A stretch of 64,000 nucleotides of DNA. Source: Burkholderia latens (GTDB lineage Bacteria; Pseudomonadota; Gammaproteobacteria; Burkholderiales; Burkholderiaceae). This document shows, in pieces, positions 15,250 through 25,043 of this stretch; within the stretch, counting starts at the first letter, position 1, and each line of letters starts with the position of its first letter. A program made the translations under genes and the position numbers. The DNA lies in assembly GCF_001718795.1 (NCBI RefSeq), contig NZ_CP013435.1, forward strand, positions 1,798,001 through 1,862,000, given 5' to 3'. Under the pieces are notes generated by a model that did no database searches, was not told the DNA's origin, and saw nothing but the letters and a program-made list of their open reading frames with translations.

Positions 15250-16326
15250 ATGCCCACTGCCCCGAGTCCCCGTCTCAGTCACGCCGCGCCGTCGATGCGC
15301 GGCCAGTTGAACGGCGTGCTGTTCGTCGCGCTGTTCGCCGCCGCCGTCACGAGCCTGTCGCAGCTTCCGGCAATCGCCGCGCTCGGCCTGTCGCCGCTGA
15401 TCGTCGGGATCGTCGCCGGCGCGCTGTATGGCAATGCGCTGCGCGACGGCATGCCCGCGAGCTGGGCGGCCGGCGTCAACTTTTCCGCGCGCAAGCTGCT
15501 GCGCATTGCGGTCGCGTTCTTCGGCCTGCGCGTGAGCCTGCAGGAAATCGCGCAGGTCGGCTTGCCGGGCCTGACGGTTTCGGTGCTGATCGTCGTCAGC
15601 ACGCTGGCGATCGGGACTTGGGTCGGCATGAAGGTGATGAAGCTCGATCGCGACGCGGCACTGCTGACCGCCGCCGGCAGTGCGATCTGCGGCGCGGCCG
15701 CCGTGCTCGCGTTCGAATCGACGCTGCAGTCGAAGCCGCACCAGAGCGCGATGGCCGTAGGCAGCGTGGTGCTGTTCGGCACGCTGTCGATGTTCCTGTA
15801 CCCGCTCGCGTATCACGTCGGTCTGCTGAATCTCGACCCGGCCGGCCTCGGCCTGTTCTTCGGCGGCACGATCCATGAAGTCGCGCAGGTGGTCGGCGCC
15901 GCAAGCGACATCAGCCCCGAAGTCACGCACGTCGCGACCATCGTGAAGATGACCCGCGTGATGCTGCTGGTGCCGGTGCTGCTGACGCTCGGCTGGTGGC
16001 TCGCACGCTCGGCGCGTTCGGCCGACGCCGGCGCCGACGGTGCGCACCGCACGCGCAAGGTTGCCGTGCCGTGGTTCGCGCTCGGGTTTCTCGGCTTCGT
16101 GATCGTGAATTCGCTGAACGTGCTGCCGACCGACGTCACGCATACGCTGAACGTGCTCGACACCTTCGCGCTGACGATGGCGATGACCGCGCTGGGCATC
16201 GAAACGCGTGTCGCGCAGATCCGCGAGGCCGGCCCGCGCGCACTGGTCACCGGCCTGATCCTTTACGTGTGGTTGATCGCCGGCGGTTACGCGATCACCT
16301 GGGCCGTGCAGCACTGGCTTGGCTGA
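15250..16326 (+). CDS. yeiH: YeiH-family putative sulfate/sulfite exporter (UPF0324)
   Basis: This 358-residue inner-membrane protein has about 10 hydrophobic segments. Family marks are GLSPLIVGIVAGALYGN near residue 45, GAAAVLAFESTL near 155, and FFGGTIHEVAQVVGAAS near 205, a strongly conserved block of YeiH. The family is annotated as putative sulfate exporters but the transported species is poorly established. Control by the divergent YeiE-like LysR is likely. Confidence 0.88.
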   Translation: MPTAPSPRLSHAAPSMRGQLNGVLFVALFAAAVTSLSQLPAIAALGLSPLIVGIVAGALYGNALRDGMPASWAAGVNFSARKLLRIAVAFFGLRVSLQEIAQVGLPGLTVSVLIVVSTLAIGTWVGMKVMKLDRDAALLTAAGSAICGAAAVLAFESTLQSKPHQSAMAVGSVVLFGTLSMFLYPLAYHVGLLNLDPAGLGLFFGGTIHEVAQVVGAASDISPEVTHVATIVKMTRVMLLVPVLLTLGWWLARSARSADAGADGAHRTRKVAVPWFALGFLGFVIVNSLNVLPTDVTHTLNVLDTFALTMAMTALGIETRVAQIREAGPRALVTGLILYVWLIAGGYAITWAVQHWLG

Positions 16327-16441
16327 GCCGCACGTCCACGCCGCGACACGCGCCGCGCACGACGGGAAGGTCCCGCGGGCGCGGCGCGGTGCTATGCTTC
16401 GCGTCGTTTTCCTTCGTCCTCTTCATCATCTACTTTCAGCC

Positions 16442-18175
16442 GTGCTCTCGTTCCTGCTGAAGCTGCGCACCCGCGCGCAGACGCTGTTTCGCCTGTCGGA
16501 CGCCCATACGATGCTGATCTGGTCGGCGATCGTCGGCGTCGGCGGCGCGTTCGCGACCATGACGTTCCGCGAGGGCATCGACCTGATGCAGCGCCTGATC
16601 TCGGGGCACAGCGGCAGCTTCGTGCAGATGGCGCGAAGCCTGCCATGGTACGTGCGCTTCTGGATGCCGGCCGCAGGCGGATTTCTCGCCGGCTGCGTGC
16701 TGCTGCTCGCGACGCGCGGCGACAGGAAATCCGGCAATACCGACTACATGGAGGCCGTCGCGCTCGGCGACGGCGTCGTGCCGGTGCGGCAGAGCTTATG
16801 GCGCAGCGTGTCGTCGCTGCTGACGATCGGCAGCGGCGGCTCGATCGGCCGCGAAGGCCCGATGGTGCAGCTCGCGGCGCTCGCGGCGTCGCTGGTCGGC
16901 CGCTTCGTGCACTTCGACCCGCCGCGCCTGCGCCTGCTCGTTGCGTGCGGCGCGGCTGCCGGCATCACGTCCGCGTACAACGCGCCGATCGCCGGTGCGT
17001 TCTTCGTGTCCGAAATCGTGCTCGGCACGATCGCGATGGAGAGCTTCGGGCCGATGGTGGTCGCGTCCGTCGTCGCGAACATCGTGATGCGCGAATTCGC
17101 CGGCTATCGGCCGCCGTACGAAATGCCGGTGTTCCCGGCCGTGACCGGCCCGGAGGTGCTGCTGTTCGTCGTGCTGGGCGCGCTGTGCGGCGTGCTTGCA
17201 CCGCAGTTCCTGCACCTGCTCGATGCGTCGAAGAACCAGTTCAAGCGACTGCCCGTGCCGCTGCCGGTGCGGCTCGCGCTCGGCGGCCTCGTGGTCGGCG
17301 TGATCTCGGTATGGATTCCGGACGTGTGGGGCAACGGCTACAGCGTCGTGAACCATATCCTGCATGCGCCGTGGACCTGGCAGGCGCTCGTCGCGGTCCT
17401 GGTGTTCAAGGTCGTCGCGACTGCCGCGACGGCCGGCTCGGGCGCGGTCGGCGGCGTGTTCACGCCGACGCTGTTCGTCGGCGCGGTGTTCGGCTCGCTG
17501 TTCGGGCTCGCGATGAACGCGCTGTGGCCGGGCCACACGTCGGCCTACTTCGCGTATGCGATGGTCGGCATGGGCGCGTTCATGGCCGGCGCCACGCAGG
17601 CGCCGCTGATGGCGATCCTGATGATTTTCGAGATGACGCTCAGCTACCAGGTCGTGCTGCCGCTGCTGGTGTCATGCGTGTTCGCGTATTTCACCGCGCG
17701 GGCGACCGGCACGACGTCGATGTACGAGATCACGCTGCGCCATCTCCAGGACGCACAGGAACGGCTGCGGCTGCGCACCACGCAGATGCGCGAGCTGATC
17801 CAGCCTGCGCAAACGGTCGTGCCGCTCACCGCGAGCGTCGCCGACATGACCCGCGTGTTCCTCGAATATCCGGTGAAGTATCTGTACGTGACCGACGATG
17901 CCGGCCGCTTCCGCGGCGCCGTGGCGCTGAAGGACATCACGTCCGATCTGCTCGACAAGCGCGACACGACCGACAAGACCGCCGCGCACTATGCGCATAC
18001 GCCGTTTCCGCTGCTCACGCCCGACATGCCGCTCGCGACCGCGCTCGAACGTTTCATGGCGTTCCAGGGCGAACGGCTGCCGGTGATCGAAAGCGAGGCG
18101 GAGCCGACGCTCGCCGGCGTCGTCTACAAGACGTCGCTGCTCGACGCGTACCGGCGCATGACCGGCGAGCGCTGA
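16442..18175 (+). CDS. ClC-type chloride channel/transporter with CBS domains (ClcB-like)
   Basis: This 577-residue ClC protein has the selectivity/gating motifs GSGGSIGREGPMVQL, with the gating Glu in REGP, and GSGAVGGVFTPTLFVGA. After about 440 residues of membrane domain there is a cytoplasmic part with two CBS-like modules (QPAQTVVPLTASVADMTRVF and HTPFPLLTPDMPLATALERF). Such proteins are either chloride channels or H+/Cl- antiporters used in acid resistance. I start at GTG 16442 (LSFLLKLRTRAQ follows); an ATG 123 bases upstream would overlap the yeiH stop and give an unlikely N-terminus. Confidence 0.88.
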   Translation: MLSFLLKLRTRAQTLFRLSDAHTMLIWSAIVGVGGAFATMTFREGIDLMQRLISGHSGSFVQMARSLPWYVRFWMPAAGGFLAGCVLLLATRGDRKSGNTDYMEAVALGDGVVPVRQSLWRSVSSLLTIGSGGSIGREGPMVQLAALAASLVGRFVHFDPPRLRLLVACGAAAGITSAYNAPIAGAFFVSEIVLGTIAMESFGPMVVASVVANIVMREFAGYRPPYEMPVFPAVTGPEVLLFVVLGALCGVLAPQFLHLLDASKNQFKRLPVPLPVRLALGGLVVGVISVWIPDVWGNGYSVVNHILHAPWTWQALVAVLVFKVVATAATAGSGAVGGVFTPTLFVGAVFGSLFGLAMNALWPGHTSAYFAYAMVGMGAFMAGATQAPLMAILMIFEMTLSYQVVLPLLVSCVFAYFTARATGTTSMYEITLRHLQDAQERLRLRTTQMRELIQPAQTVVPLTASVADMTRVFLEYPVKYLYVTDDAGRFRGAVALKDITSDLLDKRDTTDKTAAHYAHTPFPLLTPDMPLATALERFMAFQGERLPVIESEAEPTLAGVVYKTSLLDAYRRMTGER

Positions 18176-18273
18176 CGCACGACGTCCGCTCGACGGCACG
18201 CCGCCGGCCGTGCCGTGAACGGTGCGACGGCATCCGGTCCGTCCACCGGCCGCCGCGCCCGAGGCGATCGCAT

Positions 18274-18894
18274 TCAGTCCGGCGACCGCCCCAGCACGAC
18301 CCGCGCGAAGAAGCCCGCAAGCACCGCTTCGGCAGCGTCGGCCGACACATGCTGCGGATCCGCGGTGTAGTACGACTGCACGCCGTCGCACAGGCACATC
18401 AGCCCGAACGCGAGCGTGTCGGGCGGCAGCAGCAGCGGCGTGCCCGCGCGCTCGGCAAAGCGCTGGATGAATTCGGCCATTTGCAGCCGCTTCGCGTGCA
18501 GGAACTGGTTGAAGCGCACACGGAATTTCGCGTCGCGCGCCGCCTGCAGCTTCGCCTCGCCCCACAGCAACGAATATTCGTCGTCGCGAAACAGCGTCCG
18601 GTAGTACGCGAGCGCCATCGACTCCATCTGCTCGCGCGGGCCGCCTTCGTCGAAGATCGCCTCGAAATCGGCGCGCACCGAGTCATGGTCGCGCTCGAGC
18701 AGCTCGAGCAGCAGTTCCGACTTGCTGCGGAAATTCGAATAGAACGCGCCGCGCGTATAGCCGGCCGCCGCCGCGATGTCCTCGACGCTCGCGGCGACAT
18801 AGCCTTTCTTCAGAAAAATCCGGTGCGCGGCAGTCAGCAGACGTTCGCGCGTCTGGTCCCTGCTCTGCTCGCGAGTTAAGCGCTGTGGTTTCAT
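18274..18894 (-). CDS. TetR-family repressor of the adjacent RND efflux operon
   Basis: This 206-residue TetR protein has an N-terminal helix-turn-helix from about residue 15 to 62 (RERLLTAAHRIFLKKGY, VEDIAAAAGYTRGAFYSNFRSKSEL), typical of AcrR-type efflux repressors. The rest is a helical ligand-binding domain. It is divergent from an RND efflux operon, and a long imperfect palindrome covers the promoter of that operon between them (18934-18963). Repression relieved by drug-like ligands is the expected behaviour. Confidence 0.88.
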   Translation of the reverse strand: MKPQRLTREQSRDQTRERLLTAAHRIFLKKGYVAASVEDIAAAAGYTRGAFYSNFRSKSELLLELLERDHDSVRADFEAIFDEGGPREQMESMALAYYRTLFRDDEYSLLWGEAKLQAARDAKFRVRFNQFLHAKRLQMAEFIQRFAERAGTPLLLPPDTLAFGLMCLCDGVQSYYTADPQHVSADAAEAVLAGFFARVVLGRSPD

Positions 18895-18933
18895 GGCGCG
18901 CAGTCTAGCACCAACCCCCTTTCAGATTCATCT

Positions 18934-18963
18934 TTGCATTCAGATACAGGTGTGTATTAGAAT
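18934..18963 (+). promoter_or_regulatory. Promoter of the RND efflux operon with overlapping operator
   Basis: TTGCAT (18934-18939) and TAGAAT (18958-18963), spaced by 18 bases, form a sigma70-type promoter. The stretch 18938-18963 is a 26-bp imperfect palindrome (two mismatched pairs) whose core ATACA-GGTG-TGTAT (18944-18957) is perfect. A repressor bound there would occlude RNA polymerase. Confidence 0.6.
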
Positions 18964-19081
18964 CCGCCACAGTTTCCGAACAATCTCGTTCGGCTGACCG
19001 TGTGCGCCCCGGGCGCCACTCGTGGCAAGCGTCCGTCGCGCTTGCCGGCTTCGTTCCGCTCTCACCTGCTCTGGGGGTTTC

Positions 19082-20191
19082 GTGAATCGCTCCGGTTCCC
19101 GCGCCGTGCTGCTGGTCGGCACCGCGCTCGTCCTCGCCGCCTGTCATCCGAAGGAAGCCCCGCCACCCGCACCACGTCCGGTCGTCGCGCTGCCCGTGCA
19201 CGCCGACGGCGCCACCTCCGGGGCCACGCTGCCCGGCGAGATCCAGCCGCGCTATGCAACACCGCTGTCGTTCCGCATCGCGGGCAAGATCGTCGAGCGC
19301 AAGGTGCGGCTCGGCGATACCGTCAAGGCGGGCCAGGTCGTCGCACTGCTCGATCCATCCGACGTCGAAAAGAACGCCGCCAGCGCGCAGGCGCAGTTCG
19401 ACGCCGCGTCGCACAGCCTCGCGTTCGCGAAACAGCAGCTCGACCGCGATCGCGCGCAGGCGCGCGAAAACCTGATCGCCACCGCGCAGCTCGAACAGAC
19501 CGAAAACAGCTACACGTCGGCGCTCGCGCAGCGCAACCAGGCGCAGCAGCAGCTCGCGCTCGCGAAGAACCAGCTGCGCTATGCGACGCTCGTCGCCGAT
19601 CACGCGGGCACGATCACCGCCGAACAGGCAGACACCGGCCAGAACGTGTCGGCCGGCCAGCCCGTCTACCAGCTCGCGTGGTCGGGCGACGTCGACGTCG
19701 TCAGCGACGTGCCCGAAACCGCGCTCGCGTCGCTCAAGCCCGGTCACGCGGCAAGCGTTACGCTGCCGTCGCTGCCGGGCCGCCAGTTCGCCGCGAAAGT
19801 GCGCGAGATCGCGCCGGCCGCCGATCCGCAAAGCCGCACCTGGCGCGTGCGGCTCACGCTTGCCGCGCCCGACCCTGCCGTGCGTCTCGGGATGACCGCG
19901 AACGTCGCATTCGACGGCGCGCCGTCAGCCGGCAACGCGCCGAGCATCACGGTGCCCGCGACCGCGCTGTTCCACGACGGCCCGCATCCGGCCGTGTGGG
20001 TCGTGCGCACGAAGGACGACACGCTGGAACTGCGCCGCGTCGACGTCGTGCGCTTCAACGAACGCACCGTCACCGTGTCGCGCGGGCTGCAGCCGGGCGA
20101 GCGCGTCGTGCTGCAAGGCGTGCATACGGTCAGCGCGGGCGAGAAGGTGCGCGCGGTCGCACCGCTGCATCGCGAGGATTTCGCGTCATGA
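19082..20191 (+). CDS. RND efflux periplasmic adaptor lipoprotein
   Basis: This 369-residue membrane-fusion protein has a lipobox (VLAAC) after a short hydrophobic leader, so it should be a lipoprotein anchored in the inner membrane. The lipoyl halves (RIAGKIVERKVRLGDTVK and LVADHAGTITAEQADTGQN) flank an alpha-helical hairpin of about residues 95-150 rich in Ala, Gln and Glu. A beta-barrel and a membrane-proximal domain follow. Start at GTG 19082 is preferred because it places the leader correctly; an ATG 60 bases upstream would add a basic extension. Its stop overlaps the pump gene ATG (ATGA). Confidence 0.88.
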   Translation: MNRSGSRAVLLVGTALVLAACHPKEAPPPAPRPVVALPVHADGATSGATLPGEIQPRYATPLSFRIAGKIVERKVRLGDTVKAGQVVALLDPSDVEKNAASAQAQFDAASHSLAFAKQQLDRDRAQARENLIATAQLEQTENSYTSALAQRNQAQQQLALAKNQLRYATLVADHAGTITAEQADTGQNVSAGQPVYQLAWSGDVDVVSDVPETALASLKPGHAASVTLPSLPGRQFAAKVREIAPAADPQSRTWRVRLTLAAPDPAVRLGMTANVAFDGAPSAGNAPSITVPATALFHDGPHPAVWVVRTKDDTLELRRVDVVRFNERTVTVSRGLQPGERVVLQGVHTVSAGEKVRAVAPLHREDFAS

Positions 20192-23100
20192 GCGGCTCCC
20201 GCGAAGAAGGCCGCTTCAACCTGTCGGCATGGGCGCTGCGCCACCAGGCGCTGGTCGTCTACCTGATCGCGCTCGCGACGCTCGCGGGCATCCTGGCGTA
20301 CACGCGGCTCGCGCAATCCGAAGACCCGCCGTTCACGTTCCGCGTGATGGTGATCCGCACGTTCTGGCCCGGCGCGAGCGCGCGGCAGGTGCAGGAACAG
20401 GTGACGGACCGGATCGGCCGCAAGCTCCAGGAAACGCCGGCCATCGACTTCCTGCGCAGCTATTCGCGCCCCGGCGAATCGCTGATCTTCTTCACGATGA
20501 AGGACTCCGCGCCGGTGAAGGACGTACCCGAGACCTGGTACCAGATCCGCAAGAAGGTCGGCGACATCGGCTATACGCTGCCGCCGGGCGTGCAGGGCCC
20601 GTTCTTCAACGACGAGTTCGGCGACGTCTACACCAACATCTGGACGCTCGAAGGCGACGGCTTCACGCCCGCGCAGCTGCACGACTACGCGGACCAGCTG
20701 CGCACGGTGCTGCTGCGCGTGCCGGGCGTCGGCAAGGTCGACTATTTCGGCGATCCCGATCAGCGGATCTTCATCGAGGTGAGCAACGCGCAGCTCACGC
20801 GGCTCGGCATCTCGCCGCAGCAGCTCGGGCAAGCGATCAACGCGCAGAACGACATCTCGTCGGCGGGCGTGCTGACGACGGCCGACGATCGCGTGTTCGT
20901 GCGGCCCAGCGGCCAGTTCGACAACGTCGATGCGATCGCCGACACGCTGATCCGCATCAACGGCCGCACGTTCCGGCTCGGCGATCTCGCGTCCGTGAAG
21001 CGCGGCTACGACGATCCGCAAGTCACGCAGATGCGCGCCAACGGCCATGCGGTGCTCGGCATCGGCGTGACGATGCAGCCGGGCGGCGACGTGATCCGGC
21101 TCGGCAAGGCGCTCGATGCCGAATCGAAGGAGTTGCAGGCGCAGCTGCCGGCCGGCCTGAAGCTGACCGAGGTGTCGAGCATGCCGCACGCGGTGTCGCA
21201 TTCGGTCGACGACTTCCTCGAAGCCGTCGCGGAAGCGGTCGCGATCGTGCTGGTCGTGAGCCTGGTGTCGCTCGGCCTGCGCACCGGGATGGTCGTCGTG
21301 ATCTCGATTCCGGTCGTGCTTGCGGTCACCGCGCTGTTCATGTACCTGTTCGACATCGGGCTGCACAAGGTGTCGCTCGGTACGCTCGTGCTCGCGCTCG
21401 GGCTGCTCGTCGACGATGCGATCATCGCGGTCGAGATGATGGCCGTGAAGCTCGAACAGGGCTACAGCCGCGCGCGCGCCGCCGCGTTCGCGTACACGAG
21501 CACTGCGTTCCCGATGCTCACGGGCACACTCGTCACGGTGTCGGGTTTCCTGCCGATCGCGCTCGCCAAATCGAGCACCGGCGAATACACGCGCTCGATT
21601 TTCGAGGTGTCGGCGATCGCGCTGATCGCATCGTGGTTCGCGGCCGTCGTGCTGATCCCGCTGCTCGGCTATCACCTGCTGCCCGAGCGCAAGAAGCATG
21701 CGCACGAAGCGCACCTGCCGGACGATCACGAGCACGACATCTACGACACGCGCTTCTACACGCGGCTGCGCGGCTGGATCGACTGGTGCATCGAGCGGCG
21801 CTTCGTCGTGCTGCTGATCACCGGCGCGCTGTTCGTGGTCGCGCTGCTGGGCTTCACGCTCGTGCCGCAGCAGTTCTTCCCGAGTTCCGATCGCCCCGAG
21901 CTGCTGGTCGACGTGCGGCTGCCGGAGGGCGCGTCGTTCGCGGCGACGCTGCGCGAAACCGAGCGCCTCGAGAAAGTGCTCGACGAGCGGCCGGAGATCG
22001 ATCATTCAGTGAACTTCGTCGGCAGCGGCGCGCCGCGCTTTTACCTGCCGCTCGACCAGCAGCTGCAGTTGCCGAACTTCGCGCAGTTCGTCGTCACCGC
22101 GAAATCGGTCGAGGATCGCGAGAAACTCGCGAGCTGGCTCGAAACCACGCTGCGCGACCAGTTTCCGGCCGTGCGCTGGCGGCTGTCGCGCCTCGAGAAC
22201 GGGCCGCCGGTCGGCTACCCGGTGCAGTTCCGCGTGAGCGGCGACGACATCGCGCAGGTGCGCTCGATTGCCGAGCAAGTCGCGGCGACGATGCGCGGCG
22301 ACGCGCGCACGGTGAACGTGCAGTTCGACTGGGACGAGCCGGCCGAGCGTTCGGTTCGCTTCGAGCTCGATCAGAAGAAGGCGCGCGAGCTGAACGTGAC
22401 GTCGCAGGACGTGTCGAGCTTCCTCGCGATGACGCTGTCGGGCACGACCGTCACGCAGTATCGCGAACGCGACAAACTGATCGCGGTCGATCTGCGCGCG
22501 CCGCGCCCCGACCGCGTCGATCCCGCGAAGCTCGCGGGCCTCGCGCTGCCGACGCCGAACGGCCCGGTGCCGCTCGGCTCGCTCGGCCGCTTCACGCCGA
22601 CGCTCGAATACGGCGTGGTGTGGGAGCGCGACCGCCAGCCGACGATCACCGTGCAGTCCGACGTACGCGCCGGCGCGCAGGGCATCGACGTCACGCACGC
22701 GATCGACGGCAAGCTCGACGCGTTGCGTGCGCAACTGCCGGTCGGCTATCAGATCAACATCGGCGGGTCGGTCGAGGAAAGTGCGAAAGCGCAGGCGTCG
22801 ATCAACGCGCAGATGCCGCTGATGGCAATCGCCGTGTTCACGCTACTGATGATCCAGCTGCAGAGCTTCTCGCGCGTGCTGATGGTGGTGCTGACCGCGC
22901 CGCTCGGGCTGATCGGCGTGGTCGGCACGCTGCTGCTGTTCGGCCAGCCGTTCGGCTTCGTCGCGATGCTCGGCGTGATTGCGATGTTCGGGATCATCAT
23001 GCGCAACTCGGTGATTCTCGTCGACCAGATCGAGCAGGACATCGCGGCCGGCCACGGACGCTTCGACGCGATTGTCGGCGCGACCGTGCGCCGCTTCCGT

Positions 23101-23322
23101 CCGATCACGCTGACGGCCGCGGCCGCCGTGCTCGCGCTGATCCCGTTGTTGCGCTCGAACTTTTTCGGGCCGATGGCGACCGCGCTGATGGGCGGGATCA
23201 CGAGCGCGACCGTGCTGACGCTGTTCTACCTGCCCGCGCTGTACGCCGCATGGTTCCGCGTGAAGCGCGACGAGCGCGACCCGCACGACGGCGGCACGCC
23301 TGCCGCGCCGTCCGGAGCCTGA
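20188..23322 (+). CDS. RND (HAE1-type) efflux pump permease
   Basis: This 1044-residue protein has the RND architecture of 12 membrane helices and two large periplasmic loops. Visible marks are the short cytoplasmic start, helix 1, the porter domain with FNDEFGDVYTNIWTLEG, helix 4 with LGLLVDDAIIAVEMM (the proton-relay Asp-Asp pair), and the symmetric second half starting near residue 530. The pump would form a trimer and export hydrophobic compounds using the proton gradient, joined by the adaptor to the outer-membrane factor. It belongs to a branch distinct from AcrB/CeoB judging by the N-terminal sequence; substrates unknown. Confidence 0.92.
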   Translation: MSGSREEGRFNLSAWALRHQALVVYLIALATLAGILAYTRLAQSEDPPFTFRVMVIRTFWPGASARQVQEQVTDRIGRKLQETPAIDFLRSYSRPGESLIFFTMKDSAPVKDVPETWYQIRKKVGDIGYTLPPGVQGPFFNDEFGDVYTNIWTLEGDGFTPAQLHDYADQLRTVLLRVPGVGKVDYFGDPDQRIFIEVSNAQLTRLGISPQQLGQAINAQNDISSAGVLTTADDRVFVRPSGQFDNVDAIADTLIRINGRTFRLGDLASVKRGYDDPQVTQMRANGHAVLGIGVTMQPGGDVIRLGKALDAESKELQAQLPAGLKLTEVSSMPHAVSHSVDDFLEAVAEAVAIVLVVSLVSLGLRTGMVVVISIPVVLAVTALFMYLFDIGLHKVSLGTLVLALGLLVDDAIIAVEMMAVKLEQGYSRARAAAFAYTSTAFPMLTGTLVTVSGFLPIALAKSSTGEYTRSIFEVSAIALIASWFAAVVLIPLLGYHLLPERKKHAHEAHLPDDHEHDIYDTRFYTRLRGWIDWCIERRFVVLLITGALFVVALLGFTLVPQQFFPSSDRPELLVDVRLPEGASFAATLRETERLEKVLDERPEIDHSVNFVGSGAPRFYLPLDQQLQLPNFAQFVVTAKSVEDREKLASWLETTLRDQFPAVRWRLSRLENGPPVGYPVQFRVSGDDIAQVRSIAEQVAATMRGDARTVNVQFDWDEPAERSVRFELDQKKARELNVTSQDVSSFLAMTLSGTTVTQYRERDKLIAVDLRAPRPDRVDPAKLAGLALPTPNGPVPLGSLGRFTPTLEYGVVWERDRQPTITVQSDVRAGAQGIDVTHAIDGKLDALRAQLPVGYQINIGGSVEESAKAQASINAQMPLMAIAVFTLLMIQLQSFSRVLMVVLTAPLGLIGVVGTLLLFGQPFGFVAMLGVIAMFGIIMRNSVILVDQIEQDIAAGHGRFDAIVGATVRRFRPITLTAAAAVLALIPLLRSNFFGPMATALMGGITSATVLTLFYLPALYAAWFRVKRDERDPHDGGTPAAPSGA

Positions 23323-23324
23323 CC

Positions 23325-24914
23325 ATGGAATTGTCGATGAACCTGAAAACGAAGACCGCGCGCGCGCTCGCCGCCGCGGCCCTCGCGGGGCCGCTTACCG
23401 GTTGCGCATGGTTCGCGCCGAGCGGCGAGCCGCCCGCGATGCCGTCGCCCGCGCATTACGGCGCCGCGCCGCAAGTGCAGCAGACCGTCGTCGCGCAAGG
23501 CGTGGCCCAGCAGTTCGAGGTCGGCGCGCAACCGGTGCCCGACTGGTGGACGCAATACCGCTCCGACGCGCTGAACGCACTCGTCGACGAAGGGCTGCGC
23601 AACAGCCCGACGCTCGGTGCGGCATCGCATTCGCTCGATGCCGCGCGCGAGCAGTTGCGCGCGCAGGTCGGCAGCTCGATGCTGCCGTCGATCGACGCCG
23701 GCGGGCAGGCCGCGCGCCAGCGCGCGCTCGGCGTGCCGATCCCCGCGCTCGGCGCGCCGACGCTGCTGTACGACACGTTCGTCGGGCAGCTGCAGGCAAG
23801 CTATACGCTCGACCTGTTCGGCGCGGCGCGCTTCGCGAATCGCGCGCTCGCGAAACGCGTCGACGTCAGCGCATTCCAGCTCGAATCGGCCCGCCGCGCG
23901 CTCGCCGCGAACATCGTCACCGCGGCGATCACGGTGTCGGTGCTCAATGCGCAGATCGCGACGACCGAACGGCTCGTCGCGCTCGCGAGCGACCAGGCGC
24001 ATGATGCGCAACGCCGCTACGCGCTAGGCTCCGCGTCGCGCAGCGACGCGCTGAATGCGCAGCAAAGCGCGGACACCGTCGCGGCCAGCCTGCCCGCGCT
24101 GCGCCAGCAGCGTGACACCGCCCGCCACGCGCTCGCCGTACTGATCGGCCGCACGCCGGACCGACCGCCCGCCGACCTCGCGCTCGCCGACCTGCATCTG
24201 CCGAAACAGGTGCCCGTGGTCGTGCCGTCGGCGCTGCTGCAAAGCCGGCCGGACATTCAGGCCGCCGACGCGGGGCTGAAGGCGGCCGCCGCCGAAGTCG
24301 GCGTCGCGACTGCGCAGCTGTTCCCGCAGCTGTCGTTGTCGGCGGCGATGGGCAAGGGCGGCTTCAGCTGGCCGGCGATGCTGTCGGGCGCCGGTACGAT
24401 CTGGAACGTCGGCGCGTCGCTGAGCCAGCCGCTGTTCCATGGCGGCGCGCTGCTCGCGCAGCGCCGCGCGGCGAAGGCCACGTACGAGGCCGCGGTCGAC
24501 CAGTACAGGCAGACGGTGCTCGCCGCATTCCAGAACGTCGCCGATTCGCTCGCCGCACTCGAGCATGATGCGGAGGCGCTCGATGCGTCGTCGCGCGCCG
24601 CGTTGTCGGCGCGCGGCGCTTACGACGACGCCGCCGCCCGCGTGCGGCTCGGTGCGCTGCCGCCGTCGGCCGCGCGCGCGAGCGAACTGCAGTATCGCAA
24701 TGCGCGGCTCGACGAGATCCGCGCGACCGGCGCACGCTTCGCGGACACCGCGCGGCTTTATCAGGCGATGGGCACGCCGCCGGTCGACCCGGCCGGCAAC
24801 AGGGCTCAAGCCGCGAACGCCGATGCAGCCGGCGCCGCCGGCCACGCGGCTCAGGACGTCCCCGCCCCCCACGCCGCCGCGACCACGCCCGACGCACGAC
24901 CGGCGCCGCAGTAA
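23325..24914 (+). CDS. NodT-family outer-membrane efflux lipoprotein
   Basis: This 529-residue TolC-like outer-membrane factor has a lipobox (LTGC) after the signal sequence, then two repeats of the long helical hairpin and beta-strand unit. Motifs include DWWTQYRSDALNALVDEGL near the start, SYTLDLFGAARFAN around residue 163, and PSALLQSRPDIQAADAGLKAA around 305, all typical of the NodT/OprM family. The C-terminal 50 residues are Ala/Pro-rich, an unusual tail without obvious fold. It starts two bases after the pump stop, as third gene of the operon. Confidence 0.9.
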   Translation: MELSMNLKTKTARALAAAALAGPLTGCAWFAPSGEPPAMPSPAHYGAAPQVQQTVVAQGVAQQFEVGAQPVPDWWTQYRSDALNALVDEGLRNSPTLGAASHSLDAAREQLRAQVGSSMLPSIDAGGQAARQRALGVPIPALGAPTLLYDTFVGQLQASYTLDLFGAARFANRALAKRVDVSAFQLESARRALAANIVTAAITVSVLNAQIATTERLVALASDQAHDAQRRYALGSASRSDALNAQQSADTVAASLPALRQQRDTARHALAVLIGRTPDRPPADLALADLHLPKQVPVVVPSALLQSRPDIQAADAGLKAAAAEVGVATAQLFPQLSLSAAMGKGGFSWPAMLSGAGTIWNVGASLSQPLFHGGALLAQRRAAKATYEAAVDQYRQTVLAAFQNVADSLAALEHDAEALDASSRAALSARGAYDDAAARVRLGALPPSAARASELQYRNARLDEIRATGARFADTARLYQAMGTPPVDPAGNRAQAANADAAGAAGHAAQDVPAPHAAATTPDARPAPQ

Positions 24915-24984
24915 CGGTTGTGCGTCTCGGCGCACAGGGCACGGCGCGCGGCCTCACCCCGCGCGCCGACCTGAAATCTTCCGC

Positions 24985-25005
24985 TTGACCCTTACGTAGC
25001 GTAAC
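24985..25005 (+). promoter_or_regulatory. MerR-type promoter/operator region
   Basis: TTGACC (24985-24990) could be a -35. Just after it TTACG-TAG-CGTAA (24992-25004) is a perfect short dyad, placed in the spacer as in MerR-controlled promoters. The -10 (GAGACT, 19 bases from the -35) is poor, consistent with activator dependence. The site is 39 bases upstream of the MerR gene, so autoregulation is likely. Confidence 0.45.
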
Positions 25006-25043
25006 GTTCGAGACTCCAGTGTGCGCACCGAACGGAGAACATC

